Part shown: positions 55,518 to 64,000 of the stretch, piece after piece
How positions within the stretch are numbered: position 1 is the first letter of the stretch
How the letters are laid out: each line of letters starts with the position of its first letter
Assembly (NCBI GenBank): GCA_031308135.1
Contig: JAHLJT010002630.1
Span: 94,098,141 to 94,162,140 of the forward strand
Reading direction: 5' to 3'
DNA length: 64,000 nucleotides
Source: Acheta domesticus
Taxonomy: Eukaryota > Arthropoda > Insecta > Orthoptera > Gryllidae
Position numbers and translations under genes: made by a program
Notes under the pieces: model-generated
The model's input: the letters and a program-made list of their open reading frames with translations, nothing else
Database searches by the model: none
Told to the model about the DNA's origin: nothing

Positions 55518-56367
55518 TTTTATTTTTTTTTTTTATTTTCTTGAAGAAAGTACATAGTTCAGTGAATATAACTATACATATATATTTACAGACTTACTTG
55601 CTAAACTTAAATATAAACTTACATGCTATTACAAGGGGAGGATATCCCATTTTGGGTCCTCAGTCTGGATCTAAATCTGCAAATTTTTTTAGAAATATAT
55701 GGTATGGATATTTGTTTTTTATTCGTGTTTTGGAATTGGGGGTTTGGGCCAGTTTGAAAGGTGAAAGGGCTGGGATTTGAGGTAGATTATAATAAAAATT
55801 GGTCGCTAGATTTGTAATGTATTTGTCCATAGGTTCTAGGTTAAATTCATTGTGGAGTTGGTTATTGGTTATGTACCAAGGGGCATGAGCAACTATTCTT
55901 AAGAATTTATTTTGAAAGACTTGGAGCTTTTGGATGTTAGTTTTGGCAGAGTTGATCCAAATTGGGCAGGCGTACAGCATTAACGGTCTTAAAATGGTCT
56001 TGTAAATTGCTATGGCTGGTTTGTGCTGGATTGGGCTGTTTCTATAAATTAGTGGTCGTAGCTGTGATAATTTTATTTTGGCTTGGGTCACTTTGGCATT
56101 TATATGTTTTCCCCAATTTAACTTCGTATCTAGGTATAAACCTAAATATTTTACAGGTTTATTAGGGGGGTACCATTCTATTGGATTGTTATTTAGCATG
56201 AGAGGAAGTGGGGGAGAGTAGGGTCGTAATGTAAATATTTTTGCGGCGGTTTTGCTAGGATTTAATTTAATTTTAAGTTTAGCAGCCCAGCTGTCTAACA
56301 TGTTTAGGTAAAGCTGAATATGAATTCTTAAATCGGGGAGGGCTGTACCGGAGGAAAATATGGCAGT
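55518..56367 (-). mobile_element. 5'-truncated Jockey-type LINE insertion
   Basis: Lies between exact 13-bp duplications. The plus-strand left edge is a T-rich run (TTTTATTTTTTTTTTATTTTC), which is the A-rich tail of a minus-strand retrotransposon. The opposite edge falls inside coding sequence. Hallmarks: poly(A)-like tail, 5' truncation and target duplication from target-primed reverse transcription. Confidence 0.93.
55660..56366 (-). pseudogene. Reverse transcriptase C-terminus (Jockey ORF2 fragment)
   Basis: The open frame extends upstream of the first ATG (56301) to the insertion edge, about 235 codons without a stop. It begins TAIFSSGTALPDL, the segment immediately after the catalytic YADD box, so the element is truncated just past the active site. 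Next come LNPSKTAAKIF, KYLGLYLDTKLNW, ILRPLMLYACPIW and LQVFQNKFLRI, which are thumb and post-RT motifs of Jockey-clade insect LINEs whose ORF2 is typically several times longer. It cannot be active: endonuclease, RT core and YADD are missing. The lack of internal stops argues for a fairly recent insertion. Confidence 0.92.
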
Positions 56368-56783
56368 ACCTTCCTATGGTAGCGATGATCTGTAGTGTGC
56401 TGAGTCTCGCGAATTGTTTCCTTTGGCTTAGAGATAGTAATCACAGGGTATCATATCAGCTGAATGAGGTCAATGTTACAGTACCTATTATCGCCCGATT
56501 ATACTTGCTACGTAACATTTTACGGTTTTTATTTTACTGAATAATTACTCTTATGAATTAGTATCGCAAAAATATAGATTGATTTATTTTTTTATTTATT
56601 GGCAGAATTTAAAAACTGTGTGTGACGCTCATTTCTGGCAATGTCTCGCAGTGACAGATTGTTCTGTTTGCTACATTCTTGAGCGAGCATAAGAAGTAAC
56701 AATGGTCACAGGTTTTGTAATCTCTTATGGAGATTACAAGGCGTTTTACCAAGAACATATTTTCTAGAAAACAAATATCACAC

Positions 56784-56951
56784 TTTTGGATTTTGCTCGA
56801 AAAATTTGAATTATCCCTTTAATCTTCTTGGCATCCTAATACGAAGAGCCCCAGTAAAACATCATTTACAATTATTCGGCGATAATTGCAGCAATATTTA
56901 ATCTAGGCTCTCCACAAACAAGGTACTGAAATTGAGATAAGTTTATACGAT
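56784..56951. other. Unassigned spacer
   Basis: Nothing recognised. Confidence 0.4.
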
Positions 56952-57275
56952 CAATACCAGGCAAATATCAGAATAGTACTCTAGCAAACGATCAGTCTTC
57001 CTTTCCTATTTCTTGTTCTCTCGTTTCCTCTTATGCACGCTTACACTTGCGTGCACTACACCCCCACACATGTCAGGAGACCAGACGGGAGCTTAGATCT
57101 TGTCCCGCCCGGGCGGAGCCGTGCCCCGCTCGCGGAGATACGTCGATTCGGGAAACTTCCGCAAGTGAACTTGCAGATCGGTATCTCAAGATCCGGAAGG
57201 GGATAAGTCCATACACTACACTTACGGGCCTAATGACAGTAGACGTCGACACGCCCGTAAACACGAAATAATCAT
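56952..57275 (+). mobile_element. SINE-A copy 15, 5'-truncated
   Basis: ACGATCAATACCAGGCAAATATCAGA begins the match. GTGCACTACAC, AGGAGACCAGACGGGAGCTTAG, CTTGTCCCGC, GATCGGTATCTCAAGATCC and GACACGCCCGTAAACACG follow. Diverged, with internal deletions. Confidence 0.75.
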
Positions 57276-57695
57276 TTAATAGAGCATCGTTTTCTGCTTT
57301 CACCTACGCACTCTAACGGTTCACTCGTGAACCTCGTCTTCTCTCCATCATAGGTCAATCCCTCAGCGATCTGTGTCTAGCGATTACGTTATCAGAGGTC
57401 CGGAAAAGTCCGGAGAGTAGCGGATTTTAACGACGTCCGATGACGTGTGCAGGAGTCGTAAATTGTGCGGATGAGTCAGACCTCTCAAAATGCATCCTAA
57501 GTTTAGATTGAGAGAACAACCATTGTGTCAAAGTATGTACCTGCACATTCCTAGCATTGCCGTGTTTTTCCGCTGGACTGTCAATCTGAAAGGACGATTA
57601 AAAGGGAAGAAACTGTCTGTTGAGGTACACGATTTCTTCTGTCAATGCACATTTTTGTGACGTTATTATGAATATAAATTCCTACGACATTTCAC
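57276..57695. other. Unassigned stretch
   Basis: Nothing recognised. Confidence 0.4.
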
Positions 57696-58299
57696 TACCC
57701 CTCCTGGCCCTGGTAGGGTAGATATCTGGTTCGGAAAAATACCCGGAAGTTGACCACCATCCAGGGGGGGGACCACCGCCACCTCCCTCGATAAAATACG
57801 CACTGCTCGTACGGGACTAATGACCTTATCACAGGGCCGTATTAACATCAATGGGGACCCTTGCGCCTGGGTTAATTTGGGGGCCCCCTATTCTTATTTT
57901 CACCAATCTCCCCCACCCCCAGCAAATTTCGATGCTGAAATATAAAGAAAATCCTATCAATTCACATTGTATTTTGTATTTTTTTAATATTTTGAAACGG
58001 TTTCATAGTGTTTCAATTTTACATTATTCAAACAAAAAAGGAAACATATATGGACGTAAAAGTAAGAATAACATATTTATAATTACATTTAAAAATACTA
58101 CAAATTTAATAATTTTGATATTTTATTGAATTGATATATAATTGATACACGATACAAAATTTGAAACGCATGAACCAGCAACATTCCATGTTATAAATAT
58201 TATCCAATTTTGCGCAACACCTCACTTCGTTATGCCATTTTTTCAGTTTAGCTTAATCATACTACTTTTTTATTTTATTTTTTGAAAAATTTAGTATTA

Positions 58300-58906
58300 A
58301 TAGTACATTATGAAACGATGATGTGTTGATGGGTATTAATACACGGTTGTGATATTACGATACGAGCAAGGAACGAGCGAGTATCGGTAACTTCACACGA
58401 GTGTATTAATACCCATTACATCGAGTTTCATACAGTACTTTTTCTGCGATTTTTATAAGTTAAACTTTTACAATTAACATTTTCGTCGCAGTTGATTCAG
58501 CCAAGGCCACCTAGCGGACAGCTATTTAACTCTACCCTCGAATGCTGCCGCAGGTGGCTGTGGTTACCTGTCCACCTGCTAGGGAGTACTGCGCTAGTCA
58601 AATAGGATCAAAGTAAAATTACGATCCACTTTATTTTAAATAATATTTCACGTAAAAAACTAGAAATAATAAAATAAATTAAAATTAAGAAGTAGAATAT
58701 AATATTAAATACAATTTTAATGGACACAATCGAACGAAACATTTGCTAAAACGATTCTCAATGATTCATTTAGTGTCACACTTGGTTTGTAAACTTCTGT
58801 GATTGGTCAAGAACCTGTATCACAATGAAAACTATCAAAATGACTATCATTATGCAACTGGTTGCAGTCATCAAATGGCAGCATTATACAATGGGAGTAG
58901 AAAAAC
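58300..58906. mobile_element. Repeat C copy 2
   Basis: Collinear with 6488-7320 but lacking ~230 bp of it. Landmarks: CAAGGCCACCTAGCGG, CTGCCGCAGGTGGCTGTG, CTGCGCTAGTCAAATAGGATC, ACGATCCACTTTATTTTAAA, GATTGGTCAAGAACCTGTATC and ACAATGGGAGTAGAAAAAC. No coding potential. Confidence 0.75.
58302..58439. repeat. 138-bp palindrome at the head of repeat C copy 2
   Basis: Same length and architecture as 6489-6626: AGTACATTATGAAAC with GTTTCATACAGTACT, GGGTATTAATACAC with GTGTATTAATACCC, and loop GAGCAAGGAACGAGCGA. Confidence 0.87.
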
Positions 58907-59016
58907 ATTTTTTTTAAGAACTGTCGGAGGTCCTTGAACATTGGGGACACCTCCGGCACGCCCCCCCCCCCGCCTTAGCAGTTGACGTGCCCGGAAACGC
59001 TATTCAATCACTGAGT

Positions 59017-59240
59017 TAGGAGCGCAGCCGAGCCGTCGCGGCCTCGTCAGTGGAGAACCCCGAGGGGCCCGCCCTGCGTCTCTACCTGCGCGCCGCGCCG
59101 GCACGCGCGTGTTTGTGTTGGTCTGCGCCCAACCGTTGAGGCGGAGCGCCCCACCGAACCGTGACCGACCCAGCGGGACGCACGTGGGGCAGGTTATGGG
59201 GCCTCGCTCTTTAAAGCGACGGAAACTGGCCGCTGAGGCG
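59017..59240. other. CpG-rich patch
   Basis: About 200 bp of high-CpG DNA (CCCGAGGGGCCCGCCC, GCGCGCCGCGCCGGCACGCGCG). It could be a regulatory island or GC-rich repeat debris. No open frame of note. Confidence 0.35.
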
Positions 59241-61270
59241 CCTAAAATAGACTGAGGATGATAATGATTTGATTGGATTTATAATTCGACGAGAAACAGA
59301 TTGAACTCTATTTGGCGTTTGCGGAAGGCCTATAAACGCTCTTTTTCTTGAGCTCCAGAAGTATCACCCTAGTAATGCAAATAGATGAATGATGTATAAA
59401 AGTTGCAAGAAGTGTGATTAGTAACATTTAGAAAGTAGACATTTTCTCTCTCTCGTCCGATAGAAAAGTATTTGCATCGGTAAACGAAGTATAGGTTTGA
59501 TATTGATTTGATTTGATTATTTTGTCAAAAAAAGGGGCCGTATGACCATTTTCTCAAAGGATCAAGGAAACTGGAAGAAAAACATAATAGAGGAGGGGTC
59601 ATTGACCCAGAAGTCATTATGATTACTTTTGAAGAGCTTATTTCCAAAGTCACTCCCAGAAAGAGAATTTTCCAGAAATGAAAACTATTCAAATTCAGCC
59701 TTATAGTTTAATATAGAATCTAGAAACAACATTTTGAACACATCTGGCAGCATGATGTGTTGAAAGAAAAATATATAATCGATACGTAAGAATATATTTA
59801 TGAGTAAATCTAGAAAACAAACGGTAATAGAAAGACTTAATTTTTAAAATCAGCTCTTCAATATCGGAGCGTTGAAGGCTCTCAATATATGACCAATAAA
59901 ATAAATTATTTAATATCCGAGGGAACAGCTCTACATCTTTCTGATCTCCCGTTCCCATCACAGTGATGGTTTGTCTGGAAGGATGATCTTCAAATACGAA
60001 TAATGATGGTAAATAAAAGATTTTGAACGGAATTATACAATTAAGATATGTGGCTATGTAATAAAGACAGTCAGGTCACAAACGTGGTAAAAACACTTGT
60101 CTTTGACAGGACTCAATCCGCGGCTCCGATTATTTAGTCATAGGTACCAGCGTCGTTTACTCACGCAGCACAGGCTTCTACCTTAATAAATCATGCAGGC
60201 AATCTTTTTTGTATACCAGCGTTGTAAACGATTTTTTCTATTGCAAGAAATTGTTCATAAAAGACATATTACGGCACAAATGATGACGTTATTAGCATTT
60301 TACGGCACGAATTACTGCGTCATCACACAATCAGCTAATCGCAGCGAGTTAGGGGTAAACGGAACAGCCGACCATCATTTTCTCGCACAAATGTCAAATA
60401 TCCTAGACGTCACAAGGAAGTTGTTTCACAAAATTAAGTTGATTTTCTTGTAAATTTATAATGCTGTTACGCAAAAAAATTGCGTGTGTAACTCTTTTAT
60501 AATGTTGCTTTATTTTATTCGTAAAAATTCGAAAATTCACTCCTAACGTCGCTCACTTTCTTACTCATGCAATAAAACTTAACATTATAAACTAAACATT
60601 ATAAAACATTATCAACTACTATTTCGTAATACTGCTTTGTTATTATCAACTTAAAGCAACCAGAGGAGCAAAACAGGATCTTAGCGGCCGACGTCCTTTA
60701 CTGATTTTATCGGTCATGTCCGTCTTTAACCCCTGTTAACATACAGCCCTACAGGTTTGTTAAGTGCACTTGTACCTACATGTATGTTAAGAAATTAAAC
60801 ATCCTTAGCAACATAAATAAACAACCAGGTATTCATCGCAAGTGAACTGTTTTTTAAGAAAAGACATGGCGATAAACAAAACAAACAATATTCAAACAAA
60901 TAAAAATAAAAGTAACTCATATTAGTTCTTGGGATAATTATTTTTAATGTAATATTATTAATAGTATAATTAGATCATGTATATTAGAAATAAAAACATC
61001 ATTTTCCTGGCATTTCACCAAATCAAACTCCTCCAGTAATAATAGTGTGTAAATTAGCTTACCATGTTAAAATAAGTAAGCATTACATCTTCTGTAATCA
61101 AGTCTACGTAACTTTTAATTTGTCATACCTAAAATTCCTTATAGACCTTTTCATATCGTCCTTTTAAATTTCCGTGGCTTCTGCAAGTGCGTCTAAAATT
61201 TCTTCATATACAGAAGAATTTGCGTACATCTTTCTCAAACCGCGGTGTATGAATATTGTTTAAACAGATA
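59241..61270. other. 2-kb AT-rich stretch, no recognised features
   Basis: 86-codon frames at 59701-59961 (minus) and 60193-60453 (plus) have no recognisable domain. No repeat family recognised. Confidence 0.4.
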
Positions 61271-61775
61271 CAGTCGAACGTCGATTATCCGAGTGTCAAT
61301 CGTCCGAAACGTCCAATATCCGAACTCATATTGTCTCTGAATATTTATTTTTAAATTAGGTACCGTATACTATACGTATTTATTTTCTTTTGTAATACTG
61401 AATATTGACAATGGTTCCCGGATGATTGACAGTGATAAATTATTAATGAGGTGCTGTACTATAATCAATCAGCCGACTTCAGTAAACTTTGATATATCTT
61501 ACAATAACGAAGATCGAAGATCTTCATTTCAGTAACGGAAAATCAGCGATTTCTTCAAGAAATAGCGTACTATGAGCTCTAGTATGCCAGTGTTTATTAT
61601 CTACAGGATTTTGTATGTGCAATGCAGTATTTTAATTGTGCGTTCTCTGAAAGGAACTTTATACGCACAGCATTTTATGTACACTTGGCATTTTTTATGT
61701 TGGTTTATCCGAATTATCGAATATCCGAACTATACCTGGTCCCTATTAGTTCGGATAATCGAACGCAACACCCAA
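61271..61775. mobile_element. Tigger/pogo-like MITE
   Basis: The left end CAGTCGAACGTCGATTATCCGAG is preceded by TA. The right end contains GTTCGGATAATCGAACG, the reverse complement of CGTTCGATTATCCGAAC. Subterminal ATATCCGAAC / TTATCCGAATTATCG repeats on both sides are typical of Tigger-type elements, whose ends read CAGT(C/T)GAACCTCGATTATCCGAAC-like. The outermost right bases are decayed and the right TA is not certain. About 500 bp, no transposase. Confidence 0.65.
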
Positions 61776-64000
61776 CAATATTGTACAAACGTGAAGCAGC
61801 AACAGAATTCATTTATTTACTATCGCGGCTCCGCTTCACTCCGCCTCGACTTTTAACTTTTGACCTCTGCAGTAATAACATTCATAACATTGCTAGGTAT
61901 GTTAATAGCTATAAAGGACCACCGTCTGTTAAGAACAATCGAAACAAATGAATCGGAGCTAAACATGGCGTATGAGTATATTTGTATCAAGAAATGGAAT
62001 TTCTAATTTATATTATATTTCTTATGAGATGATGATATTACGAAAAGTATTGAGCGACACACGCCACATTCGATAACACGAATAAGAGAATCGGTTGGTT
62101 ATAAATCGTGACTGTTGCTTCTCTTTAAAAATTTCGACCGCATCTGTTGTTTGCTATTTGTCGGTCTAACGGAGTACTAGTTCAGCACGTCTGTTTATTG
62201 CCCGAAGTCGAGGAATCTTCATCAGTTTCACTGAATCCACTTCTGGATCCTAGGCTTTTCTCCGCCGGAATATGCTGGTTGTGAAGGAGAAAGGAGACCT
62301 CTCCAACGCAGAGTCTGCTACAACGTACAAAATTAATTAGTACACACTAGACAGAGACATCATAAGAAATTCACAGTTCAGTTCCATTGATGGAGAAGGC
62401 GGAAAATACCATCATCCGCAACAGATTCAGCAGAAAATGTTAATTCATTTGAAATACAATTCCGATGTCTCGTATGTTGCTAATGGGTTGTTAAGCATTG
62501 ACATCTTTACTACCTCTTTACTACAGGACAAGACGGTCCGTTTCAGAAGTTCTTATATTGAAATATTACATAAGGCGAAGATGTATTTTTCCTTTCGAGT
62601 TCCTTTCAGGTTCCTGTCAATTTTTCATTGAACATTGTACATAAAATTTCTCCACCAGTGCATTTTCAGCCGTTCCTACTTTATCAAATACAAAAAATGA
62701 TAAAAGTAGTTTATGCAATTAGTTAATATTGTTAAGCTTTATTGCATGAGTACGTGTTTTGTTCACGAACGAGTACGTGTTCAAATTTGTACGAATGCCA
62801 TAAATCAACATTATAAACGAGTTGCATACGCTATTTTTTTGTATAACAGCATTACAAAGAGAGAATCAAACTTAACTTTGCGAAACAACTTTCTTGTGAC
62901 GTCTCGGGTTCATTTGGCATCTGTGAAAGAAAGAGGTGGTCGGCTGTTCCGTCCCCCCCCCTTCTCTCTCTGCGATTGGCTGAATGCCGCAATTATTCAT
63001 GCCGTAAAATCTAATACGTTCCTCATTTGTGGCGTAAAATACTCTTTCATAAACGATTCCTTGCGAGAGGAAAGATCTTTTATAATGCTAGTGTACAAAA
63101 AAATATTCACTACTTGAAACGCCTCTTTTTTTCGTATTCTAATACTTGGCGGCTGTACTGAATGACTCCAATGCATTGCACTTGCAACCAGTCATAATGG
63201 ACAGTTCATGTGACTGACGGGGGATGAGTGATGTGTGCCGACAGATGTGATATGCAAAGACGGTTCCTGGCTCCCCATTGACGTTCTGCTGGCTCGCTGA
63301 GTAGGAAGTTCAACGAACTGAAAGTATGACGTGCAAGTCACGTTTTCCATCCGTTCTGCGCGCTGATTTTACATCAGAATAAGTAAATTTCATATTTTTT
63401 AAAAAGCCCGAAGAGAACTGTAAAATGGCGGTTTTGAAATTGAATAACTTGTTTATTATTGCGAGAAAACCTGTCGTGTGAACCTCCTCTAAATGTGATG
63501 TCTACCAGATATGATAGTGTATGTAGTAGTGAGTTCCCTTTGATTTTTTAAATGAAAACTTAGATTTTTTACTTTTTTGGTTTAGTTTTGAAGTTTTGAC
63601 AATGAATTCAACCGTAAATGGATAGCATTATCAGGACAAGTACTTCAGACGCTCTCACACAATACATCACGCTTCGTCGCGTAAAACAATTCCACGATCC
63701 CATTAACAAAAGCGAAGTTCCCTAAAATGCGCCCGACCGAAAATGTTGGAAACCAATAATGAAACTTATCTTGCAACCCTACGTTATCTATTAATGTTCA
63801 TTCCAATGTATTACACGATACGAAAACCTTTTTTGGGTGTGAGGGAATAGTAGTTATTAAATGAACGCAAAGCGCCCTTAATAAGCGAATATCTGGTAGG
63901 AAAGCCCGGTTTAGCAGAAATTGACATCTCATATCTGTAACATTTGTGAGTCTTTTCCCAATGTACCGGTTGAGTTTAGCTCCGTACTCCGTCGAGCTCA
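61776..64000. other. 2.2-kb AT-rich stretch to the window end, no recognised features
   Basis: Several short plus-strand frames, the longest 134 codons at 62713-63117, lack recognisable motifs. The latter contains a C9/CT run near 62955. No RNA gene or repeat family identified. Confidence 0.4.

Larger units (their letters stand above)
54527..56783 (+). repeat. Three-unit tandem array (~460 bp), third unit split by a LINE
   Basis: Units start at about 54527, 54985 and 55452 with CAC/CATAGTTGCGGGAAGCG-type sequence. Each contains CCATTTCTGACGATGTCTCGCAGTGACC, TTTGGCTTAGAGATAG, AATCACAGGG, TTACTTGCTACGTAACATTTTGCGG-like text, AATAATTACTCTTA, a second CCATTTCTGGCGATG block, GCAACAATGGTCA and TACCAAGA.CATATTTTCTAGAAAACAAAT. 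The unit thus has an internal sub-repeat. Unit 3 is ~467 bp once the 863-bp LINE plus duplication is subtracted. No coding potential. Confidence 0.88.
57832..58972. mobile_element. Composite insertion with hAT-like left end
   Basis: Flanked by CCTTATCA (57824-57831) and CCTTAGCA (58973-58980), 7 of 8 identical and both corresponding to the SINE-A sequence at that point, so they behave as an 8-bp target duplication. The left end CAGGGCCGTATTAAC ... GGGGGCCCCC resembles common hAT termini. The right end is a CCTCCGGCACGCC and C12 run, so the terminal inverted repeat is not clear. Repeat C copy 2 lies inside. Interpretation as one hAT-class element or two successive insertions is open. The 92-codon plus-strand frame at 57851-58129 has no recognised domain. 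Confidence 0.55.
57696..59016 (+). mobile_element. SINE-A copy 16, 3' part split by a 1.1-kb insertion
   Basis: The 3' body (TGGTAGGGTAGATATCTGG, CCATCCAGG, CACCGCCACCTCCCTCG, GTACGGGACTAATGACCTTA) runs to 57831. The missing end (CCTTAGCAGTTGACGTGCCCGGAAACGC, CAATCAC) resumes at 58973. The two halves join into a normal SINE-A 3' end if 57832-58972 is removed. Confidence 0.75.

Noticed and set aside
55541..55780. Plus-strand frames opposite the Jockey fragment
   Set aside because: Shadows of the minus-strand reverse transcriptase coding sequence.
62713..63117. 134-codon plus-strand frame
   Set aside because: No recognisable motif, a polyC/CT run inside, and no conservation evidence available. 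Compatible with chance.

Overview
The window looks like intergenic or intronic DNA from a large, repeat-rich arthropod genome, most likely an insect; I cannot name the order. The evidence is an AT-rich background packed with SINEs, MITEs and decayed LINE and DNA-transposon pieces, microsatellites, and a few abrupt GC-rich islands. I found no intact host protein-coding gene. The longest open frames fall in low-complexity GC-rich DNA or inside repeats. The only well-supported coding remnant is a 5'-truncated Jockey-type reverse transcriptase (55.5-56.4 kb). No rRNA, CRISPR array, bacterial operon or confirmed functional tRNA gene is visible.

Layout. 0.5-4.6 kb: nested copies of a ~530-bp tRNA-headed SINE (here SINE-A), a pogo/Tigger-like relic (2553-3530) and a 358-bp palindrome (3857-4214). 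4.9-8.5 kb: (AT)n, a C-rich minisatellite and repeat C copy 1. 8.5-12.4 kb: mostly featureless. 12.4-14.7 kb: G-rich minisatellite, pyrimidine tract, SINE-S2, CT microsatellite and a SINE-A copy. 15-21 kb: sparse, with SINE-S3 and a hAT-type MITE that has a perfect 8-bp target duplication (18108-18747). 21-29 kb: dense SINE-A copies, including one carrying a foldback element, then tandemly amplified SINE-A tails that abut a CpG-rich island (28.9-29.26 kb), the only plausible promoter or first exon. 30.8-33.2 kb: a degenerate tandem array and a LINE C-terminal relic. 36-40.7 kb: three SINE-A copies and a second G-rich minisatellite. 41.7-48.5 kb: SINE-S2, SINE-S3, a foldback element, two more MITEs and another LINE relic. 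49-51 kb: two SINE-A copies and a foldback element. 54.5-56.8 kb: three ~460-bp tandem units, the third split by the Jockey insertion with a 13-bp duplication. 57-59 kb: a SINE-A copy split by a 1.1-kb insertion that contains repeat C copy 2. 61.3-61.8 kb: a second Tigger-like MITE.

The elements act as a layered record of transposition: SINE-A into SINE-A, a foldback element into SINE-A, a hAT-like insertion into SINE-A, and a LINE into a tandem array. Family names (SINE-A, S2, S3, foldback B, repeats C, F, G) are my own labels. Identities and boundaries were read by eye, so edges may be off by about 5-20 bp.
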